Shown here one piece after another: positions 1 through 7,784 of a stretch of DNA of 8,058 bases. The translations under genes were made by a program, and so were the position numbers. Position 1 is the stretch's first letter. Each line of letters begins with the position of its first letter. Source of the DNA: Frankiaceae bacterium (GTDB lineage Bacteria; Actinomycetota; Actinomycetes; Mycobacteriales; SCTD01); the NCBI GenBank assembly GCA_947479995.1, contig CANKBT010000132.1, positions 1 through 8,058 of the forward strand. Reading direction: 5' to 3'. The notes under the pieces are model-generated. The model was not told the origin of the DNA and made no database searches. It saw only the letters and a list, made by a program, of their open reading frames with translations.

Positions 1-42
1 CGAGCGCGGGCGTGACCTCCGCGTCGGGCGCGGGGGAGCGCC

Positions 43-660
43 TCACGGACGCGTCGCGGCGAGGGCGGTCCAGCAGCCGAGGTAGCGCGTGCGCTGGCCG
101 TCGACCCGCAGCCCGGCGGCGCGGGCCGCTGCCTCGACGCCCTCCGGCGTCGGCCGGTCGCCGTCGTCGGGGTGGCGCGAGACCGCACGCAGCACGGGGC
201 TGTCGACGAAGCGCGCGGTCATCTCGGCCGACAGGAAGCGCCCGCCGGGGCGCAGCACGCGGGCGGCCTCGGCGACGACGTCGCGCCAGCCGGGGGTGTG
301 GTGCAGCACGTGGAAGGCGAGCACGAGGTCGTACGTGCCGTCGGCGGCGCCGAGCGCCCGGGCGTCCCCGACGTCGACCTGCACGCGCTCGCCGAGGTCG
401 CGGGTCGCCAGGCGCGTGGCGACCACGCTGGCCGGGTGCAGGTCGACCGCGTCGACGCGGGCGGCGCCGAAGGCGTCGAGGGCCAGGCGCACGCCCGTGC
501 CGCGGCGGCCGCAGCCCAGCTCGAGGGCGCGGGCGCCGGGCGGCAGCGGCCCGGCCAGGGCCCGCAGCACCGGCGTCTCGACGCGGCGCTGGGCGGCGGC
601 CCGCAGGCGGGCGTCGACCCAGAGGCGGTTGGCGTCGAGCAGGGTGCGGTCGCGCGTCAC
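43..660 (-). CDS. Class I SAM-dependent methyltransferase, small (205 aa)
   Basis: The protein shows a Rossmann-type methyltransferase core. Motif I is ELGCG at residues 47-51, followed by a glycine-rich RRGTG. An acidic residue, D73 (VDAVDLHP), ends strand beta2 and should contact the ribose of SAM. GDA at 98-100 and YDLVLAFHVLHH at 110-121 form the later motifs, and VLRPGG follows, as in the Methyltransf_11/25 families. Such enzymes transfer a methyl group from SAM to a small molecule, lipid or protein; the acceptor cannot be read from the sequence. I chose the GTG at 660-658 because the protein from there has normal family length, and the further upstream reading is arginine/serine-rich shadow sequence. 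The ribosome site (GGCAGG, 8 nt away) is weak, and in-frame GTGs at 696 and 702 are alternatives. It is transcribed divergently from the ParB-like gene. Fold is clear; substrate is unknown. Confidence 0.85.
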   Translation of the reverse strand: MTRDRTLLDANRLWVDARLRAAAQRRVETPVLRALAGPLPPGARALELGCGRRGTGVRLALDAFGAARVDAVDLHPASVVATRLATRDLGERVQVDVGDARALGAADGTYDLVLAFHVLHHTPGWRDVVAEAARVLRPGGRFLSAEMTARFVDSPVLRAVSRHPDDGDRPTPEGVEAAARAAGLRVDGQRTRYLGCWTALAATRP

Positions 661-691
661 GTGATCGGCCTGCCCACGGCGGAGCAGGCTG

Positions 692-709
692 CACACCCGC
701 ACGGGCGTG
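692..709. promoter_or_regulatory. Imperfect 18-bp palindrome in divergent intergenic region
   Basis: The sequence reads CAC-A-CCCG-CA-CGGG-C-GTG. Seven of nine symmetric base pairs match. It lies 32 bp upstream of the methyltransferase start and 39 bp upstream of the chosen ParB-like start, where a dimeric regulator could act on both genes. No clear -10 or -35 box is visible in 661-748. In DNA this GC-rich, short palindromes arise by chance, so this is only a candidate operator. Confidence 0.25.
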
Positions 710-748
710 AGGCTGGTGACCCGCCCGGCCGAGGGGCATGCTCCGGGT

Positions 749-1606
749 GTGGAGACGGGCTTCCCGGCGGCGGACTCGCGGGACGACTTCGCCCGCGCCC
801 GGCGCGACGCCACCCTGGCCAAGCTCGGCCGGCGGCTGCGGCTGCGCTCCGGCGACGTCGACGTGCTGCTGCCCTTCGACGAGGTCGTCGCGGCCCTCGG
901 CCGGCGCGGCGAGACCCGGCTCGGCCTGCGCATGGTCGACCTCGACGCCATCGTGGGCTCCACCGACCGGGTGTCCGGCTTCGACCGCCGGTTCCGCCCG
1001 ACGAGCGACCTGGCGCGCAGCCGCTTCCAGCGCCTGGCCGCGGCGGTGCGCCGCGGGGAGTCGCTGCCGCCGGTCGACCTGCTGCAGGTCGGCGACGTCT
1101 ACTTCGTGCAGGACGGCCACCACCGGGTCGCGGTGCTGCGGGCCCTCGGCATGGACGCCGTCAACGCCCGGGTCACCCGCGTGCACACGGCCGTCGACGT
1201 CGACTCCGGCCTGCGCATGTCGGACCTGCCGCTCAAGGGCCACGAGCGGCTGTTCCGCGAGCGGGTGCCCCTGCCGCCGCGGCTGCAGGACCGCGTGCGC
1301 TTCGACGACCCCGAGCAGTACGCCCTGCTCGCCGAGGGCGTCGAGGCGTGGGGCATGCGCTGGATGCAGGAGCAGCGCCGCTTCGCCGACCGCGCCGAGG
1401 TGGCCCTGGCCTGGTTCACCGAGGAGTACGAGCCGGTGCTGTCGCTGCTGCGCGAGGCCGGTCTGCACCCGTCGCCCGGGCAGCGCGAGGGCGCGGGGGA
1501 GTCCGACGCCACGGCCTACCTGCGCCTGGCCCGCGAGCGCTACCTGCTGCTGCGCACGCACACCTGGGACGACGGCGTGCTCGAACGGCTGCGCGCCCGC
1601 CGCTGA
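749..1606 (+). CDS. Stand-alone ParB/sulfiredoxin-fold domain protein (285 aa)
   Basis: The diagnostic segment is at residues 107-134: PPVD, then VGDVYFVQDGHHRVAVLRALG. It matches the ParB N-terminal/sulfiredoxin-like fold, in which a DGHHR-type box replaces the GERR/H box of classical ParB. Before it lies a conserved-looking N-terminal region (GFPAADSRDDFARARR, VDVLLPFDEV). After it come SDLPLKGHERLF (158-169) and a C-terminal part rich in Trp, Glu and Arg that I cannot assign. There is no helix-turn-helix and no ParA partner, so it is unlikely to be the chromosome segregation ParB. As I recall, similar actinobacterial proteins are usually annotated 'ParB-like' with unknown function. The GTG at 749 is chosen because GAGGGG lies 12 nt upstream and the protein then begins with the family-like ETGFPAA; in-frame GTGs at 707 and 716 would add 14 or 11 residues but have poor ribosome sites. 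The gene ends inside a strong hairpin. Confidence 0.8.
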   Translation: METGFPAADSRDDFARARRDATLAKLGRRLRLRSGDVDVLLPFDEVVAALGRRGETRLGLRMVDLDAIVGSTDRVSGFDRRFRPTSDLARSRFQRLAAAVRRGESLPPVDLLQVGDVYFVQDGHHRVAVLRALGMDAVNARVTRVHTAVDVDSGLRMSDLPLKGHERLFRERVPLPPRLQDRVRFDDPEQYALLAEGVEAWGMRWMQEQRRFADRAEVALAWFTEEYEPVLSLLREAGLHPSPGQREGAGESDATAYLRLARERYLLLRTHTWDDGVLERLRARR

Positions 1607-1622
1607 GAGCGGGCGGGCGCGC
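1591..1622. terminator. GC-rich hairpin, probable bidirectional terminator
   Basis: An 11-bp perfect inverted repeat (1591-1601 with 1612-1622, arms GCGCGCCCGCC/GGCGGGCGCGC) can be extended by three more pairs if G1611 is bulged, leaving the 3-nt loop GAG. It overlaps the last codons and stop (1604-1606) of the ParB-like gene and lies 28 bp beyond the stop of the convergent ATPase gene, so it is well placed to end both transcripts. There is no U-tract on either side, as is common for actinobacterial terminators. Confidence 0.65.
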
Positions 1623-1649
1623 AGCCGGACGTGCGGCGGGCGGGCGGCG

Positions 1650-2870
1650 CTAGTCCTGCACGGCCCCCGGCGCGTGGTCGCGCGACCCGGCGGTCTCGCG
1701 CGGCGTGAGCGTCTCGCCGGTGTCGGGGTCGAACAGGTGCACGCGGCGCACGTCGACCCAGACCTCGGCGTCGCCGCCCTCGCTCACGCGGCTCGCGGCG
1801 TCGAAGCGGGCCACGATCTGGCTGTCGTCGCCGCTGGTCTGCTCGAGGTCGAGGTCGGCCGCGAGCTCGTCGAGCTTGGCGCCGACCGAGCCGCCGCCGA
1901 CGGAGTACGGCAGGTAGGCGTAGAGCTCCGAGCCCATCCACTCGATGACCTCGACCCGGCTGCGGAACGTCGAGCCGTGACCGCGGTCGTCGTCGCCGAC
2001 GATCGAGGCGTCCTCGAAGTGCTCGGGCCGGATGCCGGCGATGACCTGGCGCTCCGCGCCGCCGCCCTGCGGCACGCGCGCGGCCGGCAGCTCGACCGAG
2101 CCGAAGGGCAGCTCGAGCGTCGAGCCGCGCAGCACGCCCGGCAGCAGGTTCATCGACGGCGAGCCGATGAAGCCGGCGACGAACAGGTTCGCCGGGTCGT
2201 TGTAGAGGTTGCGCGGCGAGTCGACCTGCTGCACGACGCCCTTGCGCAGCACCGCCACGCGGTCGCCGAGGGTCATGGCCTCGGTCTGGTCGTGCGTCAC
2301 GTAGACGGTCGTCGTGCCGTACTTGCGCTGGATGCGGGCGATCTCGGTGCGCATCTGCACGCGCAGCTTGGCGTCGAGGTTGCTCAGCGGCTCGTCGAAC
2401 AGGAACGCCTTCGGGTCGCGCACGATCGCGCGGCCCATCGCGACGCGCTGGCGCTGGCCGCCGGAGAGGTTGGCCGGCTTGCGGTCGAGGTTCTCCGTCA
2501 GCTCGAGGACCTTCGCGGCCTCCTCGACCCGCTTGGTGATCTCGGCGTCCGGCACCTTGGCGATGCGCAGCGGGAACGCGATGTTCTCGCGCACCGACAG
2601 GTGCGGGTAGAGCGCGTAGTTCTGGAAGACCATCGCCAGGTCGCGGTCCTTGGGCGCCCGGTCGTTGACCAGCTCGTCGCCGATGCGCATCTCGCCGTCG
2701 GAGATGTCCTCCAGCCCGACGATCATCCGCAGCAGCGTGGACTTCCCGCAGCCCGACGGGCCGACGAGGATGACGAACTCGCCGTCGGCGATGTCGAGGT
2801 CGACGGCCTTCACGGCCTCGGTGCCGTCCGGGTAGCGCTTGGTGACGCCCCGCATGGTGATCGCAGCCAT
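1650..2870 (-). CDS. sugC: Sugar ABC importer ATPase, SugC/UgpC/MalK type (406 aa)
   Basis: This is the cytoplasmic ATPase that drives sugar import. All nucleotide-binding motifs are intact: Walker A GPSGCGKST (37-45), Q-loop Q83 in VFQNYALYPH, signature LSGGQ (135-139), Walker B FLFDEP (156-161), D-loop SNLD (163-166) and switch His193 in VTHDQTEAM. Residues from about 235 form the OB-type regulatory domain of the MalK/UgpC/SugC group (IGSPSMN, then IRPEHF at 280-285). An acidic, glycine-containing insertion at about 321-355 makes the protein longer than the roughly 370-residue enteric MalK. It is the last gene of the operon, 7 bp after the second permease. The start is ATG at 2870 with GAAGGG 11 nt upstream; an 11-bp odd palindrome (CTGAG-T-CTCAG, 2871-2881) fills the gap. 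The symbol rests on family and operon order; multi-transporter ATPases such as MsiK are close relatives. Confidence 0.93.
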   Translation of the reverse strand: MAAITMRGVTKRYPDGTEAVKAVDLDIADGEFVILVGPSGCGKSTLLRMIVGLEDISDGEMRIGDELVNDRAPKDRDLAMVFQNYALYPHLSVRENIAFPLRIAKVPDAEITKRVEEAAKVLELTENLDRKPANLSGGQRQRVAMGRAIVRDPKAFLFDEPLSNLDAKLRVQMRTEIARIQRKYGTTTVYVTHDQTEAMTLGDRVAVLRKGVVQQVDSPRNLYNDPANLFVAGFIGSPSMNLLPGVLRGSTLELPFGSVELPAARVPQGGGAERQVIAGIRPEHFEDASIVGDDDRGHGSTFRSRVEVIEWMGSELYAYLPYSVGGGSVGAKLDELAADLDLEQTSGDDSQIVARFDAASRVSEGGDAEVWVDVRRVHLFDPDTGETLTPRETAGSRDHAPGAVQD

Positions 2871-2877
2871 CTGAGTC

Positions 2878-3788
<911 letters not shown>

Positions 3789-3789
<1 letters not shown>

Positions 3790-4736
3790 CAGCCCTCTCC
3801 CTTCACGGTGCCGAGGTTGGTCTTGAACCCCTTCACGAAGATGAAGGCGATGAGGATGATGAACAGGAACAGCAGGATCGAGATCGCCGAGCCGAGCCCG
3901 AGGTTGACCCGGGTGATCAGCGCGTTGTAGCCGAGCCCGGAGATGGTCTGGGTCTCGAAGGCGCCCGCCGTCTGGACGTAGACGGTGTCGAAGATGCGGA
4001 ACGCGTCGAGGGCGCGGAACAGCAGGGCGACGAGGATCGCGCCCTTCATGTTCGGCAGGGTCACGCGGAACAGCCGCTGCGTCGCGGTCGCGCCGTCGAC
4101 CTTGGCCGCCTCCTGCAGCGACTCGTCGACCGACGCCAGGCCCGCCAGCAGCAGCAGGCTCATGAACGGCGTGGTCTTCCAGACCTCCGTCAGGATGATC
4201 ACCGCCCAGCCGCCGAGCCGGCTGCCGAGCGGGTCGCCGTCGCCGATGAAGCCGGTGTCGGGGGCGACCGCGAAGGCGAAGGCGTACGCCGAGATCACCG
4301 TGATGATCCCGTACGGCACGAGGATCGCGACGCGGACGCTGCGCCGCAGCGACAGCGCCCGGTGCATGACGAGCGCGAGCGCCAGGCCGAGCACCAGCTC
4401 GAGCGCGACCGACACGACGGTGATCACCGTGGTCGACAGCACGGCCTGCCACCACACCGAGCTGGTGAGGATGAGCGCGTAGTTGTCGAACCCGACGAAG
4501 GCGTTCTGGTCAGGCGTGCGCAGGTCGTAGCGGAACAGGCTCAGGTAGAGCGCGTAGCCGATCGGGTACGCGGTGACGGCGAGCATGACGATCGCCGCGG
4601 GCGCCGCGAGCTTGAGCCCGAGCTTGCGCTCGGCCTTGGCCCGGTCGGTCTGGAAGCGCCCGCCCCCGCTGCCGCCGGAGTGCTTGCCGCCCGCCTTGAC
4701 CGAGCCGGTCGCGGGGGGCGTCTGCGTCGTGGCCAC
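3789..4736 (-). CDS. sugA: Sugar ABC importer permease, SugA/MalF type (315 aa)
   Basis: This is the second membrane subunit of the importer. A cytoplasmic tail of about 40 residues contains a Gly/Ser stretch (GGSGGG, 21-26). The first membrane segment (about 43-68, ending YALYLSLF) is followed by an external loop with FVGFDNY (80-86), then about five more segments. The EAA loop is EAAKVDGATATQ (209-220) with L227-P228. RALDAFRIFDTVYVQT (241-256) is typical of the SugA/LacF/UgpA group. The start is a GTG at 4736-4734 that shares one base with the TAG stop of the binding-protein gene (TAGTG); the local ribosome site is weak, so ribosomes probably pass over from the upstream gene. Length fits the family (mycobacterial SugA is about 300 residues). 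The substrate is inferred, not visible here. Confidence 0.93.
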
Positions 4737-6004
4737 TAGAGCACCGCCTGGCTGTCGAGGGCGCGTTCGAGCAGGTCCTTGAGCTCGTCGTACGTCTGCT
4801 GCGGGTCGTCGATGTCGCTCAGCGGGTGCAGCACGGTGCGCACGGCCAGCGAGACGTCGTTGTAGTTGGGCGTGACCGGCCGCGGGGCGGCCTCCTCGAG
4901 CTGCGCCGTCATGATGGGCAGGAACGGCAGGCTCTCGAGGATCGCGGGGTCCTCGCCGAGCTCGCGCAGCACCGACGGCTGGCCGCCGGTCGTGGCGATG
5001 GTGCGCTGCTGCTCCGGCGCGGTGAGGCAGTTGACGGCGGCGACCGCGGCCTCGCGGTCCTGCGTGTAGCGCCCGATGCCGAGGTTGTAGCCGCCGAGCG
5101 CCGCGCGGGCGGGCAGGCCCGGCTCGACCGCCGGGAACGGCGCCGCGCGGTAGTCCTTCGCCAGCTCGGGGTCGGCCTCGACGACGCTCGGGTAGACGAA
5201 CGGCCAGTTGATCATCAGCGAGCTCGCGGCGTCCTCCGCCTGGAAGGCCAGGCGGTTGTCGTCCTCGCCGAGGTTGCCCTGGCCGGCCGGCGCGACCGGC
5301 GCCTCGCCCAGCCGCTTCATGATCTCGAGCGCCTTGAGCGTCGGGCCCTCCTCGAGGGCCACCTGCGCCTCGCCGTCGTCGTCGACCGTGACGATCGAGG
5401 TGCCCGCGCTCTCGACGAGCGCGTTGAACAGCACGACGAGCGACTCCGCCCGCGCGCCGGTCTCCTGGATCGTCGAGCCGAGGTCCTCCGCGGTCGCGAA
5501 CAGCTCGTCCCACGTCGCGGGGACCGGCCGGTCGCCGAGGCGGCTCTCGCGGTACCAGAGCAGGCGGGTGTTGGAGTTCAGCGGGGCGCCGTACTGCTGC
5601 CCGTCGTACTGCGCGCTGGCCCACGGCCCGGCGAGCACCTGCTCCTCGGTGCCGACGTTGGTCAGCTCGCCCGGCTCGAACGGCGAGATCCAGCCGGCCT
5701 GGGCGAACTCGCCGGTCCAGACGACGTCCATGCCGATGAGGTCGATCGAGTCGTCCTCGGCGGCCAGGCGGCGCACCAGCTGCTCGCGCTGGCCGTCCGG
5801 GTTGGTCGGCAGGCTCTCGGCGCGGATCTCGTACGCCCCGCCCGCCTCGGCGTTGCAGGCCTCGATGACCGGGTCGAGCCAGCCCTCGTTGCCGATGTAC
5901 CAGTTGACGACGGGCGTGCCGCCCGCGTCGTCGCTCCCGCCGCCGCACGCGGCCAGCGGGGCGACCATGAGGGCTGCCGCCAGCAGCCCGGTCCGGCGTC
6001 GCAT
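4736..6004 (-). CDS. lpqY: Lipoprotein sugar-binding protein, LpqY/trehalose type (422 aa)
   Basis: This is the extracellular receptor that captures the sugar and hands it to the permeases. The N-terminus is a lipoprotein signal: MRRR, a hydrophobic stretch, then lipobox LAAC with Cys20, followed by a Gly/Ser linker. The mature part has the type-I carbohydrate-binding fold (SBP_bac_1). LPTNPDGQREQLVRRLAA (65-82) and DLIGMDVVWTGEFAQAGW (88-105) are characteristic of actinobacterial and thermophile trehalose/maltose-type binding proteins; NSNTRLLWYR (143-152) and WDELFATAEDL (165-175) are further family segments. Two non-lipid cysteines (C50, C326) could form a disulfide outside the cell. It is first in the operon, with AGGAG 7 nt before the ATG (6012-6016). 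Trehalose is the best guess from these motifs and from lpqY-sugABC gene order; maltose or another alpha-glucoside is possible, and the protein is shorter than mycobacterial LpqY (about 468 residues). Confidence 0.88.
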   Translation of the reverse strand: MRRRTGLLAAALMVAPLAACGGGSDDAGGTPVVNWYIGNEGWLDPVIEACNAEAGGAYEIRAESLPTNPDGQREQLVRRLAAEDDSIDLIGMDVVWTGEFAQAGWISPFEPGELTNVGTEEQVLAGPWASAQYDGQQYGAPLNSNTRLLWYRESRLGDRPVPATWDELFATAEDLGSTIQETGARAESLVVLFNALVESAGTSIVTVDDDGEAQVALEEGPTLKALEIMKRLGEAPVAPAGQGNLGEDDNRLAFQAEDAASSLMINWPFVYPSVVEADPELAKDYRAAPFPAVEPGLPARAALGGYNLGIGRYTQDREAAVAAVNCLTAPEQQRTIATTGGQPSVLRELGEDPAILESLPFLPIMTAQLEEAAPRPVTPNYNDVSLAVRTVLHPLSDIDDPQQTYDELKDLLERALDSQAVL

Positions 6005-6030
6005 GGGTCCACTCCTGTCAGCCCGCGTCG

Positions 6031-6078
6031 TCGAGGGCCCTCGGTCGTGCGGGCCCCCCTGCTGGCGGGCCCTTCCCT
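6031..6078. repeat. Three GGGCCC hexamers at exact 16-bp spacing
   Basis: GGGCCC occurs at 6035-6040, 6051-6056 and 6067-6072. The first copy sits in a perfect 12-bp palindrome, CGAGGGCCCTCG (6032-6043). The array lies 31-68 bp upstream of the binding-protein ATG, directly next to the CRP-like site. It may be a multi-site operator or, if transcribed, a set of mutually pairing stems in the operon leader. GGGCCC is not rare in such GC-rich DNA, so the regular spacing is the only unusual part. Confidence 0.3.
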
Positions 6079-6093
6079 GTGCGAGCGGTCACA
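6078..6093. promoter_or_regulatory. CRP/GlxR-like binding site
   Basis: The site reads TGTGCGAGCGGTCACA. It fits the CRP-family consensus TGTGA-N6-TCACA at 9 of 10 defined positions with the correct 6-bp spacer; the single mismatch is C for A in the left half. It lies 73 bp upstream of the sugar-binding-protein start and 108 bp upstream of the divergent amidohydrolase, as expected for carbon-source (cAMP-type) control of a sugar importer. I find no convincing -10 box on either strand of 6005-6201, so I cannot say whether it would activate or repress. Confidence 0.5.
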
Positions 6094-6190
6094 CTCCTCC
6101 TCCCTCGTCCGGTTGGCCAGCGGTGCCGGTCGGCGTGTCGCCGAGCGGCTCCGCGGCGGCGCCGAGCGGTCGCGCGCGGCCGGGCGGGCC

Positions 6191-6194
6191 AGGA
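6191..6194 (+). promoter_or_regulatory. Ribosome binding site AGGA that fixes the amidohydrolase start
   Basis: AGGA at 6191-6194 is 7 nt before the GTG at 6202. It selects that GTG rather than the longer in-frame reading upstream, which crosses the divergent promoter region. Confidence 0.6.
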
Positions 6195-6201
6195 TGGGCG
6201 G

Positions 6202-7773
6202 GTGACGACGACCCTGTACCGGCGCGGCCGGGTGCGCTCCTCCGCCGACCCCTTCGCGACGGCGCTGCTCGTCGACGGCCCCGTCGTCGCCTGGGTGGGC
6301 AGCGAGGGCGCGGCCGACGGCATGTCGGCCGACGAGGTCGTCGACCTCGACGACGCCTGGGTGGCGCCGGCCTTCGTCGACGCCCACGTGCACGCCACCT
6401 CCACCGGCCTGGCCCTCACCGGCCTCGACCTCACCGGCGCGCCGTCGCTCGCGGTCGCGCTCGACCGGGTGGCCACCGCGGCGCGCGCGGCCCGCGGCGG
6501 CGTCGTGCTCGGCACCGGCTGGGACGACACCGCCTGGCCCGAGCGGCGCCCGCCGACCGCCGCCGAGCTCGACCGCGCGTCGTACGGGGGAGTGGTCTAC
6601 CTGGCGCGCACCGACGTGCACTCGGCGGTGGCCAGCAGCGCGCTGCTCGCCGCCGTGCCCGCGGCGCGGGCGGCCGAGGGCTTCGCCGGCGACGGGCTGG
6701 TGCGCACCGACGCGCACCACCTCGTGCGCCGGGCGGCGTACGACGCCGTGACGCCGGGCCAGCGCGCCGCCGCGCAGCGGGCGGCCCTCGACCGGGCCGC
6801 CGCGCTCGGCATCGCCTGCGTGCACGAGTGCGCCGGGCCGGACATCAGCGGCGAGGACGACCTGCGCGCGCTGCTCGCGCTCGAGCACGGCGTCGAGGTC
6901 GTCGGCTACTGGGGCGAGCTCGACGGCGTGGAGCGGGCGCGCGACCTCGGTGCCGTCGGCGCCGCGGGCGACCTGTTCGTCGACGGCTCGCTCGGCAGCC
7001 GCACCGCCTGCGTGCACGGCGACTACGACGACGGCCCGGGCGCGGCGCACGCCTACCTCGACGCCGCGCAGGTGGCCCGGCACGTCGTCGCGTGCACCCG
7101 CGCGGGCCTGCAGGCCGGCTTCCACGCCATCGGCGACGCGGCCCTCGACGTCGTGCTCGACGGCATGGAGGCGGCCGGCCGCGAGGTGGGGGCGGGCGCC
7201 CTGCGCGCCGCCCGGCACCGCGTCGAGCACGCCGAGGTGCTCGGCCCGCAGGCGATCGCCCGGCTCGCGGCGACCGGCGCGGTCGCGAGCGTGCAGCCGG
7301 CGTTCGACGCCCGTTGGGGCGGCCCGGGCGGCATGTACGCCGAGCGCCTCGGCCCCGAGCGCGCGGCCGGCCTGAACCCGTACGCCGCGATGGCGGCGGC
7401 GGGCGTGCCGCTCGCGCTGGGCTCGGACAGCCCCGTGACGCCGCTCGACCCCTGGGGCACCGTGCGGGCCGCCGTGCTGCACCGCACGCCGGGCAGCGGG
7501 CTGTCGGCGCGGGCGGCCTTCTCCGCGCACACCCGTGGCGGCTGGCGGGCCGCGCGCCGCGACGACACCGGCGACCTCGTGCCCGGCGCGCCGGCGACCT
7601 TCGCCGTCTGGCAGGTCGAGGGCGAGCTGGTCGTCCAGACGCCCGACGACCGGGTCGCCGGCTGGTCGACCGACCCGCGGGCGGGGGTGGCGGGGCTGCC
7701 CGACCTGTCCGGTCCCGACCCGGTCTGCCTGCGCACGGTCGTCGCAGGATCACCCGTGCGGACGGCCGGCTGA
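6202..7773 (+). CDS. YtcJ-type metal-dependent amidohydrolase (523 aa)
   Basis: This is a cytoplasmic hydrolase of the amidohydrolase superfamily (Amidohydro_3, YtcJ-like), whose members cleave C-N bonds of amides or cyclic amides using a metal centre. The N-terminal beta-sandwich is followed by the metal-binding HxH in FVDAHVHAT (H62, H64). DGSLGSRTAC (261-270), GFHAIGD (H308), HRVEHAEV (H343) and GSDSPVTPLDPW (D409) are the other signature segments, in the usual order. The residue before the DGSLG block, where many relatives show a lysine (KLFADG), is Asp here (GDLFVDG, D257). I believe this variant is common in actinobacteria. No signal peptide is visible. Length (523 aa) is normal. The GTG start is supported by AGGA. 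It diverges from the sugar importer and shares its 197-bp control region, but nothing in the sequence identifies the substrate. Confidence 0.88.
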   Translation: MTTTLYRRGRVRSSADPFATALLVDGPVVAWVGSEGAADGMSADEVVDLDDAWVAPAFVDAHVHATSTGLALTGLDLTGAPSLAVALDRVATAARAARGGVVLGTGWDDTAWPERRPPTAAELDRASYGGVVYLARTDVHSAVASSALLAAVPAARAAEGFAGDGLVRTDAHHLVRRAAYDAVTPGQRAAAQRAALDRAAALGIACVHECAGPDISGEDDLRALLALEHGVEVVGYWGELDGVERARDLGAVGAAGDLFVDGSLGSRTACVHGDYDDGPGAAHAYLDAAQVARHVVACTRAGLQAGFHAIGDAALDVVLDGMEAAGREVGAGALRAARHRVEHAEVLGPQAIARLAATGAVASVQPAFDARWGGPGGMYAERLGPERAAGLNPYAAMAAAGVPLALGSDSPVTPLDPWGTVRAAVLHRTPGSGLSARAAFSAHTRGGWRAARRDDTGDLVPGAPATFAVWQVEGELVVQTPDDRVAGWSTDPRAGVAGLPDLSGPDPVCLRTVVAGSPVRTAG

Positions 7774-7784
7774 CGAAAGCGCCC

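Noticed and set aside
1..42. End or start of a gene left of the methyltransferase
   Set aside because: A TGA at 13-15 could close a plus-strand frame, but four codons are too few to support a gene.
707..748. GTG at 707 as start of the ParB-like gene
   Set aside because: No ribosome site, and it lies in the intergenic palindrome; GTG at 749 has GAGGGG upstream. It is not excluded.
661..963. N-terminal extension of the methyltransferase to an ATG at 963
   Set aside because: The extra about 100 residues are Ser/Arg-rich, antisense to the ParB-like gene and cross the divergent control region.
6194..6205. ATG-GGC-GGG-TGA mini-ORF overlapping the amidohydrolase GTG
   Set aside because: Three codons, and its ATG overlaps the AGGA that fits the downstream GTG; most likely chance.
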